The notes beneath the pieces are model-generated. The model was not told the DNA's origin. It made no database searches and saw only the letters and a program-made list of their open reading frames with translations. Below, piece after piece: positions 43,961 to 52,728 of a DNA stretch of 64,000 nt (positions within the stretch are counted from its first letter, which is position 1; each line of letters opens with the position of its first letter). The stretch covers positions 1 through 64,000 of the forward strand of contig NMRB01000830.1 of NCBI GenBank assembly GCA_002633025.1, written 5' to 3'. The position numbers were made by a program, and so were the translations under genes. The stretch comes from Notospermus geniculatus. Taxonomy: Eukaryota > Nemertea > Pilidiophora > Heteronemertea > Lineidae.

Positions 43961-43976
43961 TAAAATGTACTAAGCT

Positions 43977-44165
43977 CTATCTCAATATATTGGAGTTCTG
44001 CCTGCAGTTTTTTTCAATTTGTGCAGGAAACTAGGACTTGATTCTTTGAAGTTACGTATCAGGGAAGCATTTTGGGGACCTTCACAAGGCTATGAGACCT
44101 CTAGGCCCCTACCTGCATTCTCCTAACACTTTGACAATACCGCAAAATTCAATACAGACATGACA
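43977..44165. repeat. Fragment of the TTAAAGCCCCACAG-family interior
   Basis: TTGGGGACCTTCACAAGG and ATGAGACCTCT match 7035-7100 in reverse and 50680-50720 directly. Confidence 0.6.
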
Positions 44166-44214
44166 GAGGGATCTCAATACAGGGTGTCCCAAAAAACATG
44201 TCCTGGTCATACCA

Positions 44215-44382
44215 GCAGGGCCGTATTTAACTTTTTGGTCCGGGGGGGGGCAGAAGTCTCTCAGGGAGGCAGAAGACCACTTTTTGCCATTTTTTGCCCA
44301 AAATCCGCATGAAAATCACGTTTTTTGGTTGGCTCAGGGGGCAACTGCCCCCTCGCCCCCCCCCCCTTTAAATACGGCCCTG
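44215..44382. repeat. MITE, CAGGGCCGTATTTA ends, copy 1
   Basis: CAGGGCCGTATTTAA is inverted at TTAAATACGGCCCTG. G/C homopolymers lie inside each arm. Copy 2, reversed, is at 45126-45247. Confidence 0.8.
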
Positions 44383-44697
44383 ACCAGGCAACTTCAGAAT
44401 CTAGGTGTGTTTCATCCAGATCACCCAAGCGAATCAGAAGTTTATCATTTTTTGTCCAGCAATGTCAATGTCGGGAAAACGAAAATAATTTTTTCATGCT
44501 ACACAAAACAAGAAAAGTCGAGAAAACGGAAGTAAAAAGTCGGGAAAACGAAAAATAACTATTCATGCTACGCAACTTTGCTAAACAAAATTTCATGCAT
44601 GTCCTTTGCCAGCCACCGTACCCAAGAGTACTTTGTGGAGTACTAGGCCTAAAAACGAATGTTGAAAGGTTCACAAAATTCGGTTGATTCAACTCAC

Positions 44698-45010
44698 CAA
44701 ACTTAGTAAGCAATGATTCCTTCGTTTCTGTCAGTAGCCTTGCTCCAAAAGAAGCTGTCAGACGACTTCGAGGAAGCTCGGGAATCACAAATCTCTGTTT
44801 CACTTTACTCGTGTCATCTCCTTGTCGCCGGTTCTAAACCACAATGGGTATGTTCGTGTGCACAGGAACATTTATAGCCATGTACGAGGCGGTTTTCTTT
44901 TCTACTTGGAAATTCACAAAGGAAAACCCCAGAGAATTCCCAGTCTGACCGTAATTCTGCATTTCCTGGTAAACAGATTGCGTGTTTTACTAGTGTACGA
45001 TGTTGGGGAA
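44698..45010 (-). promoter_or_regulatory. Conserved upstream module C: candidate alternative promoter/first exon
   Basis: The donor GTGAGTTGAA follows AAGTTTG on the minus strand. GAATTCCC lies at 44934-44941 in the same aligned position as in module D. TTCTACTTGGAAATTCAC and TTTCCTGGTAAACAGATTGC are shared with A and B. It is the second module upstream of gene 3. Confidence 0.55.
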
Positions 45011-45125
45011 GACCGTTTTCAAAAGCACAGACTATTCCTGCAGTCAGTTTCGTTTTGATGATACACATCTCAAAAAACTGACTGATGATATATCCTCGCA
45101 ATAAGATCTATCTTCAATCAGATTC

Positions 45126-45247
45126 CAGGGCCGTATTTGGGGGGGTGTAGGGGGCAGTTGCCCCCCCCCCGAGCCGACCTAAAAACGTGATTTTCATGCG
45201 GATTTTGGGCAAAAANCCCCCGGACCGAAAAGCTAAATACGGCCCTG
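45126..45247. repeat. MITE, CAGGGCCGTATTT ends, copy 2 with a single-N collapse
   Basis: It is the reverse of 44215-44382. At N 45216 about 40 bases present in the other copy are missing, next to a C homopolymer. Confidence 0.7.
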
Positions 45248-45435
45248 AATTCGTCGTCGCAGAAACTCGTAGAATGGGGATTATATTTGTGATAGAGGGC
45301 AGCACACAGCAGATCCTATACAATGGATGCCTTAAATTGATCAGGACCTGAATATTCCTTTCAATTCAATAGATTTAACCACTAGTGACACCTGTTGAGG
45401 TAGTGAGTTCCTCATTGACCACGATACAGGACCCG

Positions 45436-45615
45436 TGTTCCCGAAGCCGTCGTTAGGTTAACGATGTTAACCTGGTTAACCTTACGACGGCTTCGGGAAC
45501 ATGCATCCTGAGAATATCAGGCGTTCTTACTGCTCGCTCCCTTCGTCACCGCAGACAAGCGGCGACGAAGGTAGCGAGCACTAAGAACGCCTGATATTCT
45601 CAGGATGGGAACATG
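45436..45615. repeat. GTTCCCGAAGCC foldback with a second hairpin inserted at its right end
   Basis: The host foldback occupies 45436-45503. The insertion 45504-45606 has inverted ends ATCCTGAGAATATC / GATATTCTCAGGAT. GGGAACATG is duplicated on its two sides (45495-45503, 45607-45615). Confidence 0.8.
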
Positions 45616-46910
45616 GGTCCAGACTCGTTAACGTACCATATACAATTTAACTACAAAATGCTGGGAACATTGCCAGATGTAACACTGGCACGGCCATTAT
45701 CTGCCCACTCTATCATTATCTTTCTAGGTTATCGATCCTGTGATATTCAGGAAGAATTCTTTTTTATTTCGGAGTTTCTATGATTGATTTCCCGGCATCA
45801 AAGTTTCACTATTCGGTGATTTTTCTCGGTAGCACTGGCACGTACCGTCGTCAAGGGCCAGGCACAATGGGGTGGGGGTGGGGGTCAGGGAGTGGGAGGG
45901 GGAGGGGGCGNAAAATATCCTATTGTTACATTCTAATATCTGGCGATTGGTTTCTATGGCTTACAGGGTCAGGATTTTGGAATAGGGGGGCCCGGTCACC
46001 GTCGGCCGCAGAGGGGGAGGCTGGGGGGCATGCCCCAGAAAATTTTGAATTCTAGATGCGCTTAGATACGATTTTCAAGCATCTATGGGGGCATGATTTC
46101 CTCATCTATTTGCCCATTTTTTCGGCGTTATTGCAGGGCTACAGATGGGTTTCTGGTAGTCAGAGGTTAAGGTCACTTTCTGAAACAGGCCCCATGACCA
46201 TTCGAATATAGCCCCACATAGCACTTTTGTGTCCGACTATCGTTCGTAGGACTATCTCCTCTGGTTCACCGGCCAGGCCTGTGGCCTGAAATGCTATTCA
46301 GAACTTCAATCGATCAAACAACTCGAATCAACATGCAGATCAAATGCGTAAGAGCTGACATAATTTTAGGTGACTGTCTTTTTACAATCAAACAATTGGG
46401 TCACGATCTTTGACAATACCAACGTATAGGCCCTACTTAATATCTATTAAATGTTTGATTGTGCAAATGACCCACATGACTCTGTACTTCACATGTATGT
46501 ACATGTAGGCCTATTATGCTTGAGAAGCAGGTTGGATAAAATGCTTGTCTCACATGATTGTGTTGTTGTGAAAATGAGCTCACACAACTGGTCTGTGCAC
46601 TGAACGCAAATAATGGAAACTTATTTCGACTGTACATCATAATCTGCTGTATTTTTCTCTGTACATACATAGTGATCACAATTCTCTTTCGACGGAAACA
46701 CGGTAAGTTTATAGACAGATTGCCGAAGTCGGCCATGTTGGACCAAAGAACAAACACTGAACGGACAACAAACACTGATTGTACAGTGAATGTACACCAT
46801 TTATATAGGCCTACAGCAAAACACAACTCTCATGAAAAGTTCTCAAATGACCTCCTCAGCAATGCTACATTTTGTGCTGCAGTGAGCCCAGGCTAAATTT
46901 TTTTCAGATA

Positions 46911-47214
46911 CAGTGGAACCTCCCTTTAGGCTTCCGTTACATAGAAGTATACGGTATACGAAAACGCCGGTTAACAAAGGCATTCCGAGGAGTCACCACC
47001 GTGAAGCCATTGTTACCCGACGTTTTCGTATACCGTATACTTCTATGTAACGGAAGCCTAACGGACACCTCTGCCAGGAGGACACCTCTCTAATCAGGAC
47101 ACCAATGTTCAGTCCCAAACTGGCCATTTCTATTCATTTCAATAACCAGGACACCTCTCACACAAGGACAGCATTTGTCAGTCCCGAAGGTGTCCTTAAT
47201 AGAGAGGTTCCATA
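46911..47214. mobile_element. pogo/Tigger-like MITE with a nested element
   Basis: The left end TACAGTGGAACCTCCCTTTA resembles pogo-type ends (CAGTNGAACCTC), and the right end is AGAGAGGTTCCATA. The body repeats GGACACCTCT. The AAGTATACGG MITE is nested at 46926-47061. Confidence 0.65.
46926..47061. repeat. AAGTATACGGTATACG MITE, copy 3 (nested)
   Basis: TTAGGCTTCCGTTACATAGA is inverted at TCTATGTAACGGAAGCCTAA. The ends are perfect over about 40 bases. Confidence 0.88.
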
Positions 47215-47398
47215 CTTTCACACAAAATAAAATAAAAATACTTTTTTGTGCCCTTTCTGTGCTAAACCTCGGCTCCACCGTGTCTGGTATGATAAGGCCT
47301 ACCGACAGTCTGAAAAATGATGTCTCATATACCTGCCACCTGGACCCAAGGTTGAATCAACAATAAAAATCTGTTTTTACTTTGAATTAGGCCCTACT

Positions 47399-48082
47399 AT
47401 AGACAGTTTGAGAAATTAGCGGCCGCCATTTTTTACGATTTAGCCGAATTTTCGAACTTTTTCAAATATATTTCGAATATAGGCTTATTTTATTAGCTAC
47501 TTGCTTGCTAAAATATCTTTATGCAATTCTAGTGGCTTACTGTATGACCTTTCTTTTTTTGAACGCCTCTGACAGTGCAAAATCCCATTGAAAAAACCCA
47601 AGCAACGGCAAAATCGTAAAAAAAGATGGCGACCGCTAATTTCGCAAGCTCAATCTCGTACCCAGAGATTCGTTACGCTCGGGCCGAGGTTGTAGGTCGC
47701 TCCACTAATCTCTGGAGACGGCTAAGCCCTAGCGGTGGCTTCGGGAACCAAAATGCAGGCAAGTGCGTTACACACGGCGCATCCCGCTTCACTCCAAGTT
47801 TATACAGTGCGCCAAGTAGTGCTGTGGATTTTCCTCAATAAATATAACAGATTCCTCGAAAAAACCTTTCTAAGGACATTTTTGTGTGTAACATTTTATA
47901 CTCAAGTCATCTCAAGTCACTATTTCAGTGCATTTGTGGTTAAAATTCGGTCTACAATTGCACGATACCAAAAATCACACCTAAGGCGTGAAAATGGCTA
48001 GCCGTCTCCAGAGATTAGTGTATCAACCTCGGCCGAGCGGAACTAATCTCTGGGTACGAGATTGTCGCAAGCTGTCTATTTT
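47399..48082. repeat. AATTAGCGGNCGCCAT element, split by a 414-bp insertion
   Basis: TAGACAGTTTGAGAAATTAG and ATTTTTTACGATTT are inverted near 47607-47650 (AAATCGTAAAAAAAGATGGC, CTAATTTCGCAAGCT). The right end continues after the insertion as GCTGTCTATTT. Confidence 0.7.
47651..48064. mobile_element. 414-bp inverted-repeat element with a 9-bp target duplication
   Basis: The ends CAATCTCGTACCCAGAGAT and ATCTCTGGGTACGAGATTG are exact inverted repeats. TCGCAAGCT flanks both sides (47642-47650, 48065-48073). Non-coding. Confidence 0.9.
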
Positions 48083-48129
48083 GCCAAAAGTAAGCCAAGG
48101 CTTAGTGCATATGAAATGTTACAATAACT

Positions 48130-50040
48130 ATGTTTCTTTCAAGGGCTCCATGTGACATGAAACGAGGAAATCTTCGGGACGTCAATTTGAAACTTCTCTT
48201 GCCTTTCTTACTGGTGTTTGTCCTGGTACAAGGGGAGGTACCGCCACCTGTTGGAACTAAATGGTCCTGCAAAACGACCAGAGAGGGCGCAACGGTCAGC
48301 ACAGTTTGCTCAGGGCTTGAGAATACAACATTGGAGCCAGCTCTGCAACAGATTTCCAGTGACACGACAAACCTTACCATAACCAACAGCAAGTTAACAC
48401 GCCTTAGCAACGGAGGATTCAACTTTCCAAATCTGGCATATGTTACGTCGATTCTGATTGGCCCGTGTGGAATAACTGCCGTGAGTGACGGAGCATTTTT
48501 TGGACTTCGGAATATTTCGTCAATTCGGATCGACGGAAATCCGTTTTATTACATTCCTAACACGAATCAATGGCCAGAACAGCTCCCTCTGTTGAACGAA
48601 CTGCACATTACACATTCCAATGTGAAAATAATTGAGGATGAATATTTTAGCGGGACAACGTTACACGTCTTGAACCTGAGCTTTAATCATATTGAATTCG
48701 TTGAGGACAGGGCATTTCTAGACTCCCCATCAATAAGATACTTATATCTCTCAAATAACTGGCTAACGACCATTTCAGATGCGACATTTTACGGACTAAA
48801 AAACCTCAGACATTTGGATCTTTCTGACAACTTCCAAATATTCGATTCGATTTACGTCTCAGAAAAGCCATTTCGCTATCTGGGAAACTTGGAAAGTCTA
48901 AACCTCGCTAACACCTCGCGAAAGGAAGACTTGCCAACTACACTCCTCTCGGGCACACCCAAGTTGAAATATTTGAACTTACAAAAAATGAACATTGCTG
49001 AATTCCCCTCGAAAATTCTGGAGCCCTTTGCCGACAATAAGCCTATCCTCTTGGACCTTTCTTTCAACTCCATACAATCGATTACTCAGACTCACCTAAA
49101 GCCGTTCTCTTCTCTGAATAAACTTTACCTTAGAGGGACTCATCTTCGTACAGTTGAGGAGAGCAGCTGGTCACACCTTGTAAACTTGTCACTTCTGGAC
49201 GTATCCGATAATATTGGGCTGAAATTAAGAGGAAACGCACTTGCAAAACTGAAGAAGCTAGAGTATCTCTACATCCGGGGTCTTCTCATGGGTAACATTT
49301 CCGACACGTTTTTCCAAGGACTTGGAAATTTGAAAGTAATCGATCTTTCTAAGAACAATCTGACCGAAATCACAGCTGAATGTTTGCAACCGGTGTCGTC
49401 CGCTAGGATATGTTTCAGTGAGAACCCATGGGACTGCGATTGTTCCATGCTCCCGCTAAAGACATGGATACTACAGGAGCAGCTGGATTTTAATATTACG
49501 TGTCATTCACCGCCTGAAGTTCGGGGAGAACAGCTCAAGGATGTCGAAAATGCAACCCTCTGCCGCGTACCCTACATCAAAAACTGCTGCCATCAGTCCA
49601 TAGAAGCATACGACGGAAGTGACGTCACTGCAAGATGCATTGCGTGGGGTGATCCAGTTCCGGTGATTACTTGGGCGGCAATAGATGGCGACACTATGCC
49701 CATCAATCGTACGTTTTTTAAAGATCGCAATCAGACTATGATAATTAAAGACTTGACACTCGATAACGCTGGGAATTTTTCATGCACCGCTTCGAACAGG
49801 ATGGGGAATAAAACTATGGTTTTTGAATTGACGGTCTTGCGATCCTCTGTCATCAAATCCGCTGAGATAATCATCATAGCATCTGTAGCTGGCATTGTAG
49901 TGTTTGCCTTAGGATGGTTAATATGCTTCCTGGTTTTGAAACAAAGATATTTTGTGTACAAACCGTATATTGATGACGATTCGTACGAGGAACCAGGAGA
50001 ATATCTCAGTAGAGGCATACAAGTGAGGGTATGTGACTAG
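48130..50040 (+). CDS. LRR-Ig transmembrane receptor (636 residues)
   Basis: Single exon. The first Met is at 48130; Met10 (48157) gives a better signal peptide (KLLLPFLLVFVLVQG). About eleven leucine-rich repeats span residues ~85-425 (LHVLNLSFNHIEFVEDRAF, LRHLDLSDN, LKVIDLSKNNL). A C-terminal LRR cap starts NPWDCDC (~431). One Ig I-set domain follows, with cysteines at ~500 and ~551 and the DNAGNFSC motif. Residues ~580-603 span the membrane, leaving a ~33-residue tail with Tyr in YKPYIDDDSYEEPGEYL. Many N-glycosylation sites. The layout is that of LRR-Ig adhesion/recognition proteins (LINGO/AMIGO/LRIG-like); which subfamily is not clear. It acts at the cell surface, in adhesion, neural guidance or immune recognition. 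Confidence 0.92.
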   Translation: MFLSRAPCDMKRGNLRDVNLKLLLPFLLVFVLVQGEVPPPVGTKWSCKTTREGATVSTVCSGLENTTLEPALQQISSDTTNLTITNSKLTRLSNGGFNFPNLAYVTSILIGPCGITAVSDGAFFGLRNISSIRIDGNPFYYIPNTNQWPEQLPLLNELHITHSNVKIIEDEYFSGTTLHVLNLSFNHIEFVEDRAFLDSPSIRYLYLSNNWLTTISDATFYGLKNLRHLDLSDNFQIFDSIYVSEKPFRYLGNLESLNLANTSRKEDLPTTLLSGTPKLKYLNLQKMNIAEFPSKILEPFADNKPILLDLSFNSIQSITQTHLKPFSSLNKLYLRGTHLRTVEESSWSHLVNLSLLDVSDNIGLKLRGNALAKLKKLEYLYIRGLLMGNISDTFFQGLGNLKVIDLSKNNLTEITAECLQPVSSARICFSENPWDCDCSMLPLKTWILQEQLDFNITCHSPPEVRGEQLKDVENATLCRVPYIKNCCHQSIEAYDGSDVTARCIAWGDPVPVITWAAIDGDTMPINRTFFKDRNQTMIIKDLTLDNAGNFSCTASNRMGNKTMVFELTVLRSSVIKSAEIIIIASVAGIVVFALGWLICFLVLKQRYFVYKPYIDDDSYEEPGEYLSRGIQVRVCD

Positions 50041-50107
50041 GCTGTCTTAACCAGCGGAACTGCAAAAGTGCAAAACAATAAGCTCCGTGAATTGATATCA
50101 TTCATGA

Positions 50108-50113
50108 AATAAA
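50108..50113 (+). terminator. Candidate polyadenylation signal of the LRR-Ig gene
   Basis: AATAAA 68 bases after the stop codon and just before a TTAA element (50130). Confidence 0.5.
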
Positions 50114-50129
50114 CCCTTGTGCGAATTAA

Positions 50130-50334
50130 AGAGCACGGTATTGGATCTCAAATGCGTTGTTTGACTGACGACGTAGAGGGAGCCACCTAGAGGCAGTAAG
50201 ACGAACTACAAAAATGCATTACAAAATGTACGTAGTAAATCGGGTCAGTTCGCCGACAACGTAGTTAATCCCTGGGTTTGGAGAGTGGCGCGGTGGCGCC
50301 GGCTGTGGAGAAAAAGTGTCAATACCGTGGTCCT
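50130..50334. mobile_element. TTAA-target element, AGGAGCACGGTATTG family, copy 2
   Basis: TTAA occurs at 50126-50129 and 50335-50338. The ends are AGAGCACGGTATTGG and CAATACCGTGGTCCT, and the body matches 26312-26514 in reverse. Confidence 0.88.
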
Positions 50335-52646
50335 TTAATGGGGTTGTAGCCATTCGCTTCCTGTCCTTAGATGGCGCTGCGACCGTATCAACTTTTCCAC
50401 AGTGACGTTGTACGGAACGTCAACGATCAGACTACTGTGACGTTGTGGCTTCATGCTCGCACCTCGTATTGCCACGGAGATGACGTCCTGAAGACTACGA
50501 AAAGGCCTGATACGGTCGCAGCGACATCTTTCCGTGGAGAAGTGGCGATAACCTCATTGGATAAAGGTTATTTTCCTAGCCCATTCTCTATCTGAATACA
50601 TTAGAGTTCTGCCTGCAGTTTTTTTCAATTTGTGCAGAAAACTAGGCCTTAATTCTTTGAAGTACGTTTGAGGCAAGCAGTTTGGGGACCTTCACGAGGC
50701 CATGAGACCTCTACCTGCACTCTCCTAACACTTTGAAAATTTAATACAATGCTAAGGCCAGCCTTTTTTTAAAGCTTGGTGCTCGGATCCGCCGACGATG
50801 TATTTTCCGAAATTGAAAAAAAAAATTTAAAAAATTTTCTTCAAATTCTCGGATCCGCCCGCCGACCCTTGGATCCAAGCTCCAAAATTAAAATTTTTGT
50901 TTTTGTCCAAGTCGGCAGCTGAGGTGCAATCTCGTACCCGCACTTCAACAGTCCATGAGGAATGACGGTGGCGACCTTTTCATATTCGTGATGCTTATCC
51001 ATCAATACAATTACGGTGTTCTTTCTACTGTGTTTCTTCAAGTGACCATGCTGGTTAGTTGATTTTTATGTTCAGCTGCGGAAGCTCCACTCTGATTTGG
51101 ACGCAGTGAGTTAGTTTAAAAACAGGAAATAAATATTTTTTTTTTCAAATAAATATTTATCTTTATTTCTTCCTCCGACATCTCTGAGATCCGCATTTTA
51201 TTTGAGAATCACAAAAACAACCTGAAATTTTTTTTTTATTTTTTATTTTTTCCGCCCTCCTGTCCAGAATTGTCACTAGAGATGTCCGAGCACCAAGGTT
51301 TTAAAAAAGGCTGGCCTAAAAACGTTCGACATCTGGCCACTTACCAACCAACCACAGCTGAGCAATTCTGCAGGAAATTAAAACTAGATTCTTTGTGATG
51401 ATCTGAAATGTGCTTTTACAGAAATTAAAGAGATATTTCTAACGGTGATTATAGCAAGTCTGCACGGTTCAGTGGTCTTTTATTAGTTTATGATAAATTG
51501 CACAAGGCTACATTTTTGATAAAAGTAGTTTCAACATTATAATAAAAGGTACAATGACGAGTATTGCCTGTTTCTAGTTTGTTGTTGTTGAAAAGTACTT
51601 TCAACCGAAATGCAAATGCAATGGAGTCTCCTTTCCAACAAAGATGGTGGTAACACATCCTCCCACAGCAGGGGTTTTTACCTCGCTCCTCTTTATCCGC
51701 TCACACAAACCCCTGCTGAAATACAACAGCCAGTGAATGTGATGTGGCTGTTCCATACTCCAGTTGCACTCCCTGTATTTAAGGATAACTTGGAGAAGTA
51801 AAATTTCGTGGTTTCACCCCGTTTGATTTTAAAGTTTTGTGCTTTACAAATCACTTACATCTTTCCAAAATTGACTGAATTTTATCACAAAGGTTCTTCC
51901 TGTGTATAGGAAAGATTCTTATTATTTTTGATTGTTATTATGAGTCATAATTATTTAATATTGACACCCTGAAAATGCTGCATTCTGATTGGGCAATGGT
52001 TTTCTGACCGCCTCTGCTTGCCTGGGAGGCCCAATTTCAGCAGGGCTTTGTGTGGAGTGTATGAAGAGGAACGAGACCAAAGCCCGGCTGTGGGAGGATG
52101 GTGGTAACAGTTCTCACAATATGTTGTCAGTAGCTTAATACCATTCAGTGGCCGCTGGCATGCTAACCTGGTCACGTGGACCAGGGGCACAAAAGTTTAG
52201 GCCGAAAAATAATTGTCTGAGAGGATGCGTTTGGTAGTTACATGTATATCATACTTGGACAATAGCCACGATGGGAAAACAAATACGCCACATCTTTGTT
52301 GGAAAGGTCTATTACATGTACATCATTTGTAGGCCAACATTTACATGTATATCAGACTCCTTGTTGCATTTTATATTTGGATATTCAAATTCAATTACCA
52401 AGTCTCAAAATGTCGAGTGATAGGTTGACGAACTTTAATGACAGCTGCAAGGGCCTTCCGAATCCTTCCCGAGTGGATCCGAAACGTAATTTTCAATATC
52501 CGATTGAGTGGATACTGCAGATGTAACGGCTTAACCAGTATTAATTCAGGTTTTCGTTAATCAAACAAGGCGTACTTAATACATGTAGTAAGTGATCGCT
52601 GGCCATATCTCTGTCTGGTGAGGGAGAGCAGCTGAGAGTGAAAAAT
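50335..52646. other. Spacer between the LRR-Ig and ShKT-LamG genes
   Basis: It holds the element at 50754-51318 and a fragment of the TTAAAGCCCC family (50588-50756). A weak inverted pair TTTCCAACAAAGATG lies near 51625 and 52290-52305. Nothing else is supported in 51319-52646. Confidence 0.4.
50754..51318. repeat. AT-rich inverted-repeat element, AAGGCCAGCCTTTTTT ends
   Basis: AAGGCCAGCCTTTTTTTAAA is inverted at about 51299-51318, followed by AGCTTGGTGCTCGGAT / ATGTCCGAGCACCAAG. Confidence 0.75.
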
Positions 52647-52728
52647 ATGCTACACCTTACTAATCAAATGGCTGGAATCTTCGTATTTCTATTTGTGGTG
52701 ATATCCATCGTCAGGATTGATGGAGACA
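52647..52728 (+). CDS. ShKT-LamG gene exon 1: signal peptide
   Basis: 27 codons plus one base before GTAAGT. Hydrophobic core FVFLFVVISIV. Confidence 0.78.

Larger units (their letters stand above)
40865..48129. other. Spacer between coiled-coil gene 3 and the LRR-Ig gene
   Basis: It holds modules D and C, the SINE and the elements listed. A single N at 45911 lies in a G-rich tract. Positions 41351-41793, 41962-42451, 42525-43162, 45616-46910 and 47215-47398 contain nothing I can support as a gene. An open frame at 46558-46896 has a hydrophobic stretch but no clear acceptor. Confidence 0.45.

Noticed and set aside
46558-46896. Possible membrane-spanning exon ending RRKH before GTAAGT
   Set aside because: There is a hydrophobic stretch and a donor-like GTAAGT, but no convincing acceptor, no second exon and no homologue.
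52638-52646. Start at a GTG before the signal peptide of the ShKT-LamG gene
   Set aside because: Animal genes rarely start at GTG; ATG lies three codons further on. The same applies to the TTG starts seen at 59830 and 63925, which are inside longer coding frames.
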